A stretch of 33,584 bases of DNA from Schinkia azotoformans LMG 9581 (GCF_000307855.1 NZ_AJLR01000150.1:1-33584), one strand, 5' to 3'. Positions 13,930-22,631 are shown, counted from the first letter of the stretch. Made by a program: numbers and translations. The notes: generated from the letters alone by a model not told the origin.

Positions 13930-14715
13930 ATGTTTCTTCATATATCCAATATACAAAAAAGTTTTAAAAATCATGGGAAAGTGGAGCAAGTGTTAAAAGA
14001 TATTGATTTGCATGTGAATGAAGGTGAATTTGTTTCTTTTTTAGGTCCTTCCGGATGTGGAAAATCGACTTTACTTTCAATTATTGCCGGTCTAGTGAAA
14101 CCAAGTGAAGGAAGTGTTTACCTAAATGGTCAAAAGATAATGAAACCTGGAAAAGATCGGGGGATGGTGTTCCAAGCGGCTGCTTTATTCCCGTGGTTGA
14201 CAGTGGAAGAAAATGTTATATTCCCATTACGAAAAGAAGTCAAAAAGAAGGAAGCGAAAGAAATTGCTCAAAAATATTTAAAACTCGTACAGCTGAGCCC
14301 TTATGCCAACCATTTTCCCCATGAATTATCAGGAGGAATGCAGCAAAGAGTTGCAATTGCGAGAGCATTGGCAATGAATCCACGAGTTTTATTGATGGAT
14401 GAGCCATTTGGTGCATTAGATGAACAAACAAGAATGCGTCTTCACCTTGAACTTGAAACCATTTGGCTGGAAACAAAAAAGACGATTCTTTTTGTAACCC
14501 ATAGCATTCAAGAAGCGTTAACATTGTCAGACCGCATTATTGTGATGGGAACCCATCCAGGCGTTATTTTGGCAGATATTCAGCTGAAAATTGAACGGCC
14601 ACGTGACAAACATATTCACCAGCTTACAATGTATGAAAAAACGATTATGGAGCTGCTTAAAGCTGAAATTGACAAAGTAGTAGATGAGGGGCAACGGTAT
14701 GCGGCTAGCTATTAA
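13930..14715 (+). CDS. ssuB: Sulfonate/nitrate-type ABC transporter, ATP-binding subunit
   Basis: A 261-residue ATPase of the SsuB/TauB/NrtD group. It shows Walker A Gly-Pro-Ser-Gly-Cys-Gly-Lys-Ser-Thr (39-47), the Q-loop Gln82, the ABC signature Leu-Ser-Gly-Gly-Met-Gln-Gln-Arg (133-140), Walker B Leu-Leu-Met-Asp-Glu-Pro (154-159) and the switch His191. Phe-Gly-Ala-Leu-Asp-Glu-Gln-Thr-Arg is typical of the subgroup. It powers uptake together with the permease and lipoprotein encoded next. It overlaps the permease gene by about 17 bases, so translation is coupled. The substrate, probably an organosulfonate, is inferred from homology and from the divergent cysK. Confidence 0.9.
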   Translation: MFLHISNIQKSFKNHGKVEQVLKDIDLHVNEGEFVSFLGPSGCGKSTLLSIIAGLVKPSEGSVYLNGQKIMKPGKDRGMVFQAAALFPWLTVEENVIFPLRKEVKKKEAKEIAQKYLKLVQLSPYANHFPHELSGGMQQRVAIARALAMNPRVLLMDEPFGALDEQTRMRLHLELETIWLETKKTILFVTHSIQEALTLSDRIIVMGTHPGVILADIQLKIERPRDKHIHQLTMYEKTIMELLKAEIDKVVDEGQRYAASY

Positions 14716-15463
14716 ACGAATTGTTTTTTTTATTGTATTATTTGGGATTTGGGAACTTGTTGTTCGATTGTTTAACATACCAAAGGTACTAATGCCTGCT
14801 CCAACAGATGTTGTCTTAAGTTTACAGGAAAGTTTGGCAGATGGCTCATTATTACATGATTTGAGGGTTAGTTTTACTCGCTTATTAATTGGACTTGTGA
14901 TTGCGCTCATCATTGGGGTTTTGCTTGGTGTCTTTCTTGCTAAGTCAAAAACAGCAGATGAAACACTGGGGGCCTTTATCTTAGCTCTGCAAAGCATCCC
15001 AAGTATTGTCTGGTTGCCGCTAGCGATTATGTGGTTTGGGTTAAATGAAAAGTCGGTTATTTTTATCGTCGTTTTAGGTGCCACCATTGTCATGACAATC
15101 AATATGAGAATAGGAATAAAAAATGTTTCTCCCCTCTATATTAAAGCAGCGCAAACGATGGGATCAAATGGATTGGATTTGTTTTTTCGAGTTGCTTTTC
15201 CGGCATCAATTCCTTATGTCGTAACTGGAGTAAGGTTGGCATGGGCGTTTGCATGGCGGGCATTAATGGCCGGGGAATTATTAAGTACGGGACCTGGTCT
15301 TGGGTATACATTGAAATTTGCTTCTGACTTTGGCCGTATGGATATCGTTCTAGGAATTATGGTAGTGATTGGGGTGATTGGTGTCACCGTTGATTTAATT
15401 GTATTTCAACGGATTGAAAAACGTGTAATGACAAAATGGGGACTTGTAGAAAGGAATGGATGA
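14699..15463 (+). CDS. ssuC: Sulfonate-type ABC transporter permease
   Basis: A 254-residue inner-membrane protein with about six membrane segments and the BPD_transp_1 fold. The cytoplasmic EAA-like loop reads Ile-Lys-Ala-Ala-Gln-Thr-Met-Gly-Ser-Asn-Gly (about residues 149-160) and docks with the ATPase. Residues Trp-Leu-Pro-Leu-Ala-Ile-Met-Trp-Phe-Gly are characteristic of SsuC/TauC. I prefer ATG 14699 because GAGGGGC lies 7 bases before it; an upstream in-frame ATG at 14684 lacks a site. It overlaps ssuB at its start and the ssuA frame at its end, as expected in one operon. Confidence 0.9.
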   Translation: MRLAIKRIVFFIVLFGIWELVVRLFNIPKVLMPAPTDVVLSLQESLADGSLLHDLRVSFTRLLIGLVIALIIGVLLGVFLAKSKTADETLGAFILALQSIPSIVWLPLAIMWFGLNEKSVIFIVVLGATIVMTINMRIGIKNVSPLYIKAAQTMGSNGLDLFFRVAFPASIPYVVTGVRLAWAFAWRALMAGELLSTGPGLGYTLKFASDFGRMDIVLGIMVVIGVIGVTVDLIVFQRIEKRVMTKWGLVERNG

Positions 15464-15467
15464 TACA

Positions 15468-16475
15468 ATGAAAAAATGGAAATTAGCTTTTGTCTTACTA
15501 TTCGTAATGGGGGTTTTAACTGCCTGCGGAATGAGCACTACTACAAAGAGCACTGGTGATGGGGCTAAAAAGGAAAAAATTGTGATTGGTTATTTTCCGA
15601 ACATTGACCATGTTCCAGCTATGGTTGCCCGTGAAAAAGGCTATTATGAACAAGCGCTTGGTGAGAATTTTGATATTGAATATAGAACTTTTCCTGATGG
15701 AGGCACGTTCATGACGGCGTTAAAGTCAGGTGATATTGATGGTGGGCTAGTTGGACCGGCTCCAGTTATGAACAATTTTGCAAGTGGAGCAGATGTGAAA
15801 ATTGTTTCCGGAGCATCATCAGGCGGAACAGTTGTCGTTGCAAGTGCTAACAGTGGGATTACTAATTTAGAAGACATCGAAGGGAAAACATTTATCACCC
15901 CTGGAATTGGCTGTACACATGATGTTCAATTTGAAACGTATTTACAGCAACAAGGAAATGATAAATTAACATCATCACGCATCGGTGGGTCATTACAACA
16001 TGTCACTGGCAATCCAGCCCAATATCAAGGTATGTTCGAAACAGGGAAAGTAGACTTAGCAGCCGTTCCTGAACCATGGGCATCAATTCTCGCCCAAAAT
16101 GGAGCAAAAGTAATTGTTAGCACAGATGAAATTGCCTATGGGAATACCCTGCCAAACACTGTATTTGTTGTAAATGGAAGTTTAATTAAAGAAAAGAAAG
16201 AGGTTGTTAAAGCGCTCGTTCAGGCACAGCAACAAGCAGTTGATTTTATTAAAAGTCAACCAGACGAAGCACAAAAAATTGCCATTCAATCAATCAAGGA
16301 CCTAACGAAACAAGAGGTTGATGAAGATATCGTTAAACAAGCAATGGCACGCATTACCTATACTACTGAAATTAATGAAAATGTAATTAAAGAGTTTGCC
16401 CAATCATCGTTTGAGTTAGATTTCCTCAAAGAAAATCCTAAATTAGACGGATTAGTAGATTTGTCCTTTCAATAA
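15468..16475 (+). CDS. ssuA: Sulfonate-type ABC transporter substrate-binding lipoprotein
   Basis: A 335-residue lipoprotein. The signal peptide (Met-Lys-Lys-Trp-Lys, a hydrophobic core) ends in the lipobox Leu-Thr-Ala-Cys with the modified Cys at 20. The mature part matches NMT1/SsuA periplasmic-binding folds: Ile-Gly-Tyr-Phe-Pro-Asn-x-Asp-His-Val-Pro, Leu-Lys-Ser-Gly-Asp-Ile-Asp-Gly and Ala-Ala-Val-Pro-Glu-Pro-Trp. I chose ATG 15468 because AAAGGA is about 12 bases upstream; ATG 15456 touches that site. It ends the operon, and a good terminator follows. No SsuD-like monooxygenase is in the window, so the exact substrate is open. Confidence 0.9.
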   Translation: MKKWKLAFVLLFVMGVLTACGMSTTTKSTGDGAKKEKIVIGYFPNIDHVPAMVAREKGYYEQALGENFDIEYRTFPDGGTFMTALKSGDIDGGLVGPAPVMNNFASGADVKIVSGASSGGTVVVASANSGITNLEDIEGKTFITPGIGCTHDVQFETYLQQQGNDKLTSSRIGGSLQHVTGNPAQYQGMFETGKVDLAAVPEPWASILAQNGAKVIVSTDEIAYGNTLPNTVFVVNGSLIKEKKEVVKALVQAQQQAVDFIKSQPDEAQKIAIQSIKDLTKQEVDEDIVKQAMARITYTTEINENVIKEFAQSSFELDFLKENPKLDGLVDLSFQ

Positions 16476-16481
16476 TGAATG

Positions 16482-16511
16482 AAAAGCATCGCTATGCCGG
16501 TGCTTTTTCCT
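16482..16511 (+). terminator. Terminator of the ssuBCA-type operon
   Basis: AAAAGCATCG (16482-16491) pairs with CGGTGCTTTT (16498-16507) with one G-U pair and a 6-base loop. The right arm runs into TTTTTCC. It lies 7 bases after the ssuA stop codon. Confidence 0.75.
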
Positions 16512-16568
16512 TATGAATCTGAGAAAAAAACTTCTAAAGTGTTCATTGAATCTACCTGAAATAATCCG

Positions 16569-16591
16569 AGAGGCGAAAGATATTCGCCTCT
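16569..16591 (-). terminator. Terminator of the MFS transporter gene
   Basis: AGAGGCGAA (16569-16577) pairs with TTCGCCTCT (16583-16591) around a 5-base loop. It lies about 10 bases beyond the minus-strand stop codon. The downstream minus strand reads CGGATTATTT, so the U-tract is imperfect. Confidence 0.6.
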
Positions 16592-16600
16592 TACCTATAT

Positions 16601-17812
16601 TTAGGCTACTGATTTAATATTTTCTCGTAATACATGTTCCTTTTTACCATGCAAGAAATAGTACAGAACCGTAGATACTAGAACGGTCAATCCGAGGATC
16701 ACATATAGTGAGCGATATCCCGTAACTGGAATGACAAATCCAAGTAAATATGGTCCAAAGCCAAGTCCGGCGTCAAGGGCGATAAAGAATGTTGAAGTGG
16801 CCAATCCGATCCGGTGTAATGGTGTTAATTTGACGGCAAGGGCCTGTGTGCTTGACTGCATATTACCAAAGCCAAGCCCAATCAATGCACCGGCTAGGAG
16901 TAATAGATATCCAGAGGTAACTGCACTTAAGAGCACCATTCCGCCTGCTAAAATGACAAATCCAGGGTACATAATATAGTTTGCACCTTTTGAGTCCATT
17001 AAGCGACCGGTGAATGGACGTGAAAATAAAACAGCAATCGAATAAACAAGAAAGAAAAAGCTTGCCGCACTAACTAGGTTAATCTCATTCGCATAGAATT
17101 TGATAAAGGATAGAACACTTGAATAACAAAAAGCAATAACGAATGTTATGATGGCTATTGGCACAGCTTTTGGCTCAATATAGTTTGAAAGCTTAAAGCC
17201 CTCTCCTTGCGTTTCGTGAGGTTGTTTGGTTGTTGTTGTAACAGCAGGAATATTGATAAACAATGATGGAATGAAGCTAATAATCCCTAGGAAAATGGAA
17301 AAAATAAAAATTGTTCGGAAAGCAGTATGCTGCGTCATATAAAGACCGATAAACGGACCAATTGCCGTTGCTAGGGTAGCACTCATGCTGAAGTAACCAA
17401 TTCCCTCTGCTTTTCGTACTGCCGGAATAATTTGGGCAGCAATCGTTCCAGTAGCTGTTCCAACCATACCAGCTGCCACGCCATGTAATAAACGAGTAAT
17501 CAGCATGATGCCAATATTAGAGCTCATTAAATATAGAAGTGTTGTTAAGATAAAGAAGACTAGTCCAATAAATAACGTTCTTCTGCGCCCAAGCGACTCA
17601 ATGTAACGACCGGTAAAAAGTCTGCCAATTAAAGAACCGATGATAAAGATGCCTGTAACAAGACCTGCCTCACTAGTGGATGCATGAAATTGATCAACCG
17701 CGTACTCCCCAATAATGACGATTAAAAGATAAAACACAAGGTTTATTAAAAAGTTAATACCTGACACAATAATAAAATCCTTTGTCCATAATAATTCTCT
17801 AGATGAATTCAC
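16601..17812 (-). CDS. MFS transporter, probable multidrug efflux
   Basis: A 403-residue membrane protein with 12 predicted helices in two halves joined by a basic cytoplasmic loop around residue 200. The motif A-like loop after helix 2 reads Gly-Arg-Tyr-Ile-Glu-Ser-Leu-Gly-Arg-Arg-Arg (about 68-78), and a matching Gly-Arg-Leu-Met-Asp-Ser-Lys-Gly is in the second half. Arg107 in Arg-Leu-Leu-His-Gly is typical of drug/H+ antiporters (motif B). The MarR gene ends 4 bases before its start, so both are one unit. The pair resembles Bacillus ywoG-ywoH. It likely exports a toxic compound sensed by the regulator. Confidence 0.85.
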   Translation of the reverse strand: MNSSRELLWTKDFIIVSGINFLINLVFYLLIVIIGEYAVDQFHASTSEAGLVTGIFIIGSLIGRLFTGRYIESLGRRRTLFIGLVFFILTTLLYLMSSNIGIMLITRLLHGVAAGMVGTATGTIAAQIIPAVRKAEGIGYFSMSATLATAIGPFIGLYMTQHTAFRTIFIFSIFLGIISFIPSLFINIPAVTTTTKQPHETQGEGFKLSNYIEPKAVPIAIITFVIAFCYSSVLSFIKFYANEINLVSAASFFFLVYSIAVLFSRPFTGRLMDSKGANYIMYPGFVILAGGMVLLSAVTSGYLLLLAGALIGLGFGNMQSSTQALAVKLTPLHRIGLATSTFFIALDAGLGFGPYLLGFVIPVTGYRSLYVILGLTVLVSTVLYYFLHGKKEHVLRENIKSVA

Positions 17813-17816
17813 TTTA

Positions 17817-18251
17817 TTACCCCTTATTTGTTATATTATCTCGAATGATTCCCATGATACGGATGGCATTAATTTGTTCCTTCTCCGTGATCCCTTCTAA
17901 AATTTCCTGTTCAAATTGATCAATTGTTACTCGTATATCTTGATATATCTTTTGTCCAGCTGCTGAAAGCTGCATTCTTTTTTCACGTTTGTCCTTGCCT
18001 ACAACATGCTCGACATAGCCAAGCTCCTCTAAGCGAGTCATTGTTCTAGTAACAGTGGGCTTTTCGACACTCATATAATGGGAAAGTTCTACAAGTGTAG
18101 CGGTTCCGTTATTGGCCAAATAGTACAAAATTGTCCATTGTGCTCTATATAGCTGATGTTCAGCGAGGTGAACATTAAGTCTGTTTTCAAATGGCCGGTA
18201 CATCAGAAGCAATTGATGAAAGAATTTTTGATAAGTTTGTATTGCAAACAC
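17817..18251 (-). CDS. MarR family transcriptional regulator
   Basis: A 144-residue winged helix-turn-helix protein. Helices around residues 35-80 include Ala-Gln-Trp-Thr-Ile-Leu-Tyr-Tyr-Leu and the recognition helix region Ser-Val-Glu-Lys-Pro-Thr-Val-Thr-Arg-Thr. The wing is basic with Asp-Lys-Arg-Glu-Lys-Arg (about 90-96), the canonical MarR Asp-x-Arg motif. It probably represses itself and the adjoining MFS exporter until a ligand binds. The only in-frame start is GTG at 18251, directly abutting an AGAG(GTG) stretch; the spacing is unusually short, so expression may be low or the start is unusual. A dyad at 18267-18307 is a candidate operator. Confidence 0.88.
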   Translation of the reverse strand: MFAIQTYQKFFHQLLLMYRPFENRLNVHLAEHQLYRAQWTILYYLANNGTATLVELSHYMSVEKPTVTRTMTRLEELGYVEHVVGKDKREKRMQLSAAGQKIYQDIRVTIDQFEQEILEGITEKEQINAIRIMGIIRDNITNKG

Positions 18252-18266
18252 CTCTTTTTTTAAAAA

Positions 18267-18307
18267 ATATAGTTAGCTAAGGTAATGGTTACTGTGGGAA
18301 ACTATAT
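18267..18307. promoter_or_regulatory. Candidate MarR operator
   Basis: ATATAGTT (18267-18274) and AACTATAT (18300-18307) form an inverted repeat, with a smaller dyad GTAAtggTTAC (18282-18292) in between. The left arm contains a minus-strand TATATT that could be the -10 box of the MarR-MFS unit. The role is inferred from location only. Confidence 0.3.
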
Positions 18308-18488
18308 TATGCTACCACATTTATTTGTATTATGTCTAGGCTAAATAAGCACAATATCAGTTAAAGGTTCATTTGTCCAATTTTCAAAACTAAAATATTA
18401 AAACATAGAATAAGGATTTTGTGGTAAAATTTAGGTAAATCGTTATTATGCCACTAAGAAGTAATAAAGGAAAGGAATTCAAACAAAA

Positions 18489-19736
18489 ATGGAAGTATAC
18501 GTTGCCAAACAACCAATTTTTGATTCCAGAGAAAATGTGATCTCTTATGAATTGCTTTATAGAAGTGGTAAAGAAAATGTTTATAATGCATCAGATGGAG
18601 ATAAAGCAACATCTGAAGTTATTATTAATAGCTTTTTAAATATAGGAATTAAAGACCTGTCAGAGGGTAAACCATGCTTTGTGAATTTTACAGAGAATCT
18701 ATTAAAGTTGAAATTGCCTACGTATTTTAGTCCTCTTAATCTTGTAATTGAAATATTGGAAGATGTGCCAATTACAGAAGAATTAATAGAAATTTGTAAA
18801 GAGCTGAAAATGTTAGGGTATAGGATTGCCCTTGATGATTTCTTTTTGATGCATGGTAATGATTTAACGATGGAATTACTAAAGATTATTGATATCGTTA
18901 AAATTGATTTCCTTGCTACATCAAGAAAGGCACGTCTCCAGATGATGGAGTATCTAGTTCCCTATGACATTATTTTTTTAGCTGAAAAGGTTGAAACTAG
19001 AGAGGAATATGAACAAGCTAAAGAAGATGGTTATTCCTACTTTCAAGGATACTTCTTCAGTAAACCAATAATACTACAAAGTCATGATATTCCGTCCTAT
19101 TTTCAATCGTATTTTACCGTGCTGGAGTATCTTGATTCTCCAGAGCCTGATTTAGACCAGATTACAGAAGTAATAGAGACGGATATTTCACTTTCTTATA
19201 AATTATTGAAATTAATCAATTCACCAGTTATTAGGCCTAAATATGAAATTAGCTCTATTAGACAAGCCATTGTGTTGTTAGGCTTAATAGAAATTAAAAA
19301 GTGGATCTATGTTCTCGCGCTTAAAGGGTTACAGGAGGAAAAAAATAATGCTACCCTAGGTGAACTTATCCATCTCAGTTTAACAAGGGCTAAGTTGGGA
19401 GAATTCCTAGCAGTAGTTGAAAACAATAAGCAGAATAAATCAAAATATTTCTTATTAGGGTTATTATCGTGTATTGATTCATTTTTACATTTGCCAATGA
19501 GTACTATTCTTGAGGGACTTCCTATTACAAAAGAAATAAAAAGTGCTTTATTAGGGGAAGAAAATCATTATAAGTTGGTATTAGATTTAATGGAAAGAGC
19601 CGAACGTCCTAGTAAGAAGAATCAGTCTTTAACAAAATATCCTTATGATTTAACCGAAGCCCAATTATTTGAAATGTATTTAAAATCCAGTACTTGGACT
19701 AGCCAATTTGTTAAACAATTAAAAAGGGAGATTTAA
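18489..19736 (+). CDS. yuxH: YuxH family EAL-HDOD signalling protein
   Basis: A 415-residue protein with an N-terminal EAL-like domain (about 1-200) and a C-terminal HDOD domain (about 205-395). The opening Val-Ala-Lys-Gln-Pro-Ile-Phe-Asp and Ser-Tyr-Glu-Leu-Leu-Tyr-Arg are typical of YuxH. The EAL motif reads Glu-Leu-Leu (Glu21). The metal-site segment Leu-Asp-Asp-Phe is kept, as are Lys-Ile-Asp and Glu-Lys-Val-Glu-Thr. HDOD shows Leu-Ser-Tyr-Lys-Leu-Leu-Lys-Leu-Ile-Asn-Ser. Whether it hydrolyses cyclic di-GMP is uncertain; YuxH homologues in Bacillus are thought to be inactive. A ribosome binding site AAAGGAA precedes the ATG. A terminator follows. Confidence 0.88.
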   Translation: MEVYVAKQPIFDSRENVISYELLYRSGKENVYNASDGDKATSEVIINSFLNIGIKDLSEGKPCFVNFTENLLKLKLPTYFSPLNLVIEILEDVPITEELIEICKELKMLGYRIALDDFFLMHGNDLTMELLKIIDIVKIDFLATSRKARLQMMEYLVPYDIIFLAEKVETREEYEQAKEDGYSYFQGYFFSKPIILQSHDIPSYFQSYFTVLEYLDSPEPDLDQITEVIETDISLSYKLLKLINSPVIRPKYEISSIRQAIVLLGLIEIKKWIYVLALKGLQEEKNNATLGELIHLSLTRAKLGEFLAVVENNKQNKSKYFLLGLLSCIDSFLHLPMSTILEGLPITKEIKSALLGEENHYKLVLDLMERAERPSKKNQSLTKYPYDLTEAQLFEMYLKSSTWTSQFVKQLKREI

Positions 19737-19776
19737 CAATTTGCATATAGAATATAATATGAAAATTTATTACGTC

Positions 19777-19826
19777 AAAATCACCCCGGCTCTAGTTATC
19801 GGAGCGAATAAGGGGTGATTTTCTTT
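19777..19826 (+). terminator. Terminator of yuxH
   Basis: AAAATCACCCC (19777-19787) pairs with GGGGTGATTTT (19812-19822). The loop contains a second small stem (GGCTC with GAGC). The hairpin runs into TTTTCTTTC. Confidence 0.8.
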
Positions 19827-19835
19827 CGTTAATGG

Positions 19836-19857
19836 TTAACACTTTGTGTTGTGTTAA
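19836..19857. repeat. Inverted repeat upstream of the isoprenoid synthase gene
   Basis: TTAACAC (19836-19842) and GTGTTAA (19851-19857) are a perfect dyad with an 8-base gap. It lies about 140 bases before the start of the gene. A TATAAT (19950-19955) is present nearer the gene, but I find no matching -35 box. It may be an operator. Confidence 0.3.
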
Positions 19858-19995
19858 GATAAGAAATAAAACAAGGAAGTGGTAGGGGAATCTATGATCT
19901 ATTTAAGATATGGAATTTGATTTTTTCAGGTGCTAAAATTTGCCTCTATTATAATATAAATAAATATAAGAGAAAATGAAGCAGAGGTAATGTTT

Positions 19996-22371
19996 ATGGA
20001 ACGGGAATTAATAATTAATGCTGAAGCATCCTATCGGTTGGCGGAGCAGAAGGCTTCCCATTATTTTAAATTACTTCATGAGCAAGTCACACAAAAAAAG
20101 TACGTTCCTACCCTAACAAATGATTTTCAATCATGGAAACAAAATCATATTCATCATTCGTTTCTATCCCTTTTTTTACAAGAAAGGAGAAAACCAGCCC
20201 CTAGAGAGTATTACAATTATATCCACTGGCTTAATAAAAATGGGAAATTAGACCACTATTTGAATCGGAGTGTTTCTTATATATTTTTGAGGGATCTCGG
20301 CAAAGTCTTGGATTCCCCTGATACAAAGAAAAAGATTCAACGTGTAGTTGAAAGTATAAAAAATCATCTAACTAATTCCACCACAAATCAAGGGGATAAA
20401 ATTGAGGTATTTAGCATTGCGGGGTTGTATCGATGGGCACAGAAGGAAGGTGTAGAATCAACCATCATCTGGTTGATAAATAAACTAAAGACTGTTTCCA
20501 TATTGATTCCAGAGGGGATGGATGCGGAAAATGCCCAGCGAAAGTTGATCAAAATCATAGCTGGAGTGTTGATGCACGAGCTTGAAGAGAAGGGCAATGA
20601 TATTTTACAAGAAGACCGCTCTTGGAAACTAAACAGAGCTATAAGGCTCGGTTATTCCTATGGTCTAACCTATCCTTTCATTGATGACCTTTTGGATGCA
20701 AACGTGCTATCAGTTGATGAGAAAAAACAATATTCCGATTTGATACGTTCAAGTTTATTAACAGGCTCTGTATCTGAGATAGGGGAGTGGACTGGAGATA
20801 ATTCAGACTTGATTAAAGTCATTTATTCGGAGCTAAAAGATGCTTTTGAATATATTAGGGATAACCAGAGCCCGGATACAACAAAAAAATTTTTCGAGCA
20901 ATCCTATATTTTTTTTAATTCCCAGGAGGAAGACCGTGAAAAAGATTTATCACATCCGCATTACACCAATGAGGAGCTTTATATACCGATCATACTAAAA
21001 TCTTCGACTTCAAGATTAATTGCACGTTCAGTAATCAGTGCTCATGAGGATAAGGATTTTGAAAGCCGAACATTCTATTACGGGATATATAACCAGTTGG
21101 CTGATGATTTTGCCGATATGTTTGATGACATGGGTAACGGTATGGTTACACCGTATACTTATTATTTAAAATATCATGATAAGCGTTCTGATCTACTTAA
21201 TCCTTTTGAATTATACTGGACGGTCATCTCTCATTTAATCCATAATGTGTATGACTCCGAAACCAAAACCCGTGAAGTAATTTTGGACCGTGCCATTAAC
21301 GGTCTGAAACGATTTAAAGAACGGATGGGAGAGAACAAGTACAATGAAGTTATGGGGGTATTTGCTTCTGGCAATCCCAGTTTTAATCGTATCATCCAAA
21401 AGATGGTTCAAAAAGCGGGGGATGTAGATTTTTTTGATAAATTGCTTCGTGACCATATCATTACCGATCTAAGGAATGAACGGAAAGAGCAGGAAGACTT
21501 TCTAAATACGATCGAAACAGCTCGCAATCAAATTGACAACATCTTAAGGATTCCTAAAGATGACCATTTAGCTTTGCATGAGCCAATAACTGATGCAGCA
21601 AATTACATTCTTGAAGGGGACGGAAAGCGGTTGCGACCAATCATAACTTGGGTCATGGCAATTGATGGTTATGGACTGAAAAGTACCTTAATCGCACCAC
21701 TATTAAGATCATTGGAATATATGCACACTGCGTCGCTAATTTTTGATGATTTACCATCCCAAGATAATGCGTCCATCAGGAGGGGGCGTACAACCTTACA
21801 TCAATTGTATAATATCGCAACAGCTGAATTGACAGGGCTATTTCTGACCCAAAAGGCGGTAGAGGAACAAGCCTCTCTCGCTCAGTTCGATTCGAAAGCC
21901 GTGCTTCACTTGATTCGATATTCGGCCAAAACGGCGGCGGATATGTGTAAGGGACAAGTGATAGACTTGGATTCCAAAGGAAAACAATTGACGCTTGAGC
22001 AATTGAACTGGATGTGCTTTTACAAAACCGGGCTGGGATTTGAAGCTCCCCTCATCATGCCTGCTATTCTTGCTAATGCAAATGAATCAGAAATTAAATC
22101 TTTGAAAACATTTGCCAAACATGCGGGTATTGCGTTTCAGATTAAAGATGATTTACTAGATGTTGAGGGTGAATTAGATTTACTTGGAAAACCCATTGGA
22201 AAAGATGCCAAAAACAACAATTCGACTTTTGTATCAATCCTGGGTCAGGAGGGTGCAAAAAGAGCGATGTGGGAACATTATTGTCTTGCAATGGAGGTAT
22301 TGGAGAAAGTACCACGCAATACTCTTTTTCTAAAGCATTTATTGAATTATCTAGTAAATCGGGATCATTGA
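19996..22371 (+). CDS. Two-module isoprenoid synthase (class I N-terminal module plus trans-prenyl diphosphate synthase)
   Basis: A 791-residue protein, more than twice the length of a prenyl diphosphate synthase. Residues about 520-785 form the synthase. It shows Gly-Lys-Arg-Leu-Arg-Pro (543-548), the first aspartate-rich motif Asp-Asp-Leu-Pro-Ser-Gln-Asp (584-590) followed by Arg-Arg-Gly-Arg-Thr-Thr, a Lys-Thr-Gly motif, and the second motif Asp-Asp-Leu-Leu-Asp (718-722). The N-terminal part (about 1-510) is all-helical. It carries Tyr-Pro-Phe-Ile-Asp-Asp-Leu-Leu-Asp (230-234) and Asn-Gln-Leu-Ala-Asp-Asp-Phe-Ala-Asp (Asp370, 371, 374), also class I metal-binding style motifs. It may condense or cyclise the product of the C-terminal half. 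I start it at ATG 19996, 7 bases after AGAGGT. It stands alone. Confidence 0.85.
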   Translation: MERELIINAEASYRLAEQKASHYFKLLHEQVTQKKYVPTLTNDFQSWKQNHIHHSFLSLFLQERRKPAPREYYNYIHWLNKNGKLDHYLNRSVSYIFLRDLGKVLDSPDTKKKIQRVVESIKNHLTNSTTNQGDKIEVFSIAGLYRWAQKEGVESTIIWLINKLKTVSILIPEGMDAENAQRKLIKIIAGVLMHELEEKGNDILQEDRSWKLNRAIRLGYSYGLTYPFIDDLLDANVLSVDEKKQYSDLIRSSLLTGSVSEIGEWTGDNSDLIKVIYSELKDAFEYIRDNQSPDTTKKFFEQSYIFFNSQEEDREKDLSHPHYTNEELYIPIILKSSTSRLIARSVISAHEDKDFESRTFYYGIYNQLADDFADMFDDMGNGMVTPYTYYLKYHDKRSDLLNPFELYWTVISHLIHNVYDSETKTREVILDRAINGLKRFKERMGENKYNEVMGVFASGNPSFNRIIQKMVQKAGDVDFFDKLLRDHIITDLRNERKEQEDFLNTIETARNQIDNILRIPKDDHLALHEPITDAANYILEGDGKRLRPIITWVMAIDGYGLKSTLIAPLLRSLEYMHTASLIFDDLPSQDNASIRRGRTTLHQLYNIATAELTGLFLTQKAVEEQASLAQFDSKAVLHLIRYSAKTAADMCKGQVIDLDSKGKQLTLEQLNWMCFYKTGLGFEAPLIMPAILANANESEIKSLKTFAKHAGIAFQIKDDLLDVEGELDLLGKPIGKDAKNNNSTFVSILGQEGAKRAMWEHYCLAMEVLEKVPRNTLFLKHLLNYLVNRDH

Positions 22372-22377
22372 GTTGAG

Positions 22378-22405
22378 CCACGGGATTAGCCCCCGTGGTT
22401 TCTAA
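22378..22405 (+). terminator. Terminator of the isoprenoid synthase gene
   Basis: CCACGGG (22378-22384) and CCCGTGG (22392-22398) form a GC-rich hairpin 7 bases after the stop. TTTCTAATGTTTTG follows. It separates the synthase gene from ywbE. Confidence 0.65.
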
Positions 22406-22439
22406 TGTTTTGTTTATTGAAGTGAAAGGAAGGATAATT

Positions 22440-22631
22440 ATGAATGGTAAAAATAGAGCAGATATAAAAATAGGAGCACAGGTCAAAATAATTCTAAAAG
22501 CAGACCAGAAAACGGGAAAGCTTACAGAGGGAACAGTAGCCAAATTGCTTACGAATAGCCCTACACATCCCCATGGAATTAAAGTAATGCTGGAAGGTGG
22601 GCAGGTTGGAAGAGTGCAGGAAATTTTGTAG
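22440..22631 (+). CDS. ywbE: YwbE family protein
   Basis: A 63-residue beta-rich protein matching the YwbE/DUF2196 family: Asn-Gly-x-Asn-Arg near the start, Val-Lys-Ile-Ile-Leu-Lys-Ala-Asp-Gln-Lys-Thr-Gly-Lys-Leu-Thr, then His-Pro-His-Gly-Ile-Lys-Val and a final Gly-Gln-Val-Gly-Arg-Val-Gln. The fold is probably a small SH3-like barrel; its function is unknown. The ATG at 22440 has GAAAGGAAGG about 8 bases upstream. It precedes a sugar kinase gene by about 54 bases and may be co-transcribed. Confidence 0.85.
   Translation: MNGKNRADIKIGAQVKIILKADQKTGKLTEGTVAKLLTNSPTHPHGIKVMLEGGQVGRVQEIL

Noticed and set aside
14527-15102. 191-codon minus-strand frame inside ssuB and ssuC
   Set aside because: It lies antisense to two clear transporter genes with conserved motifs and has no independent signals.
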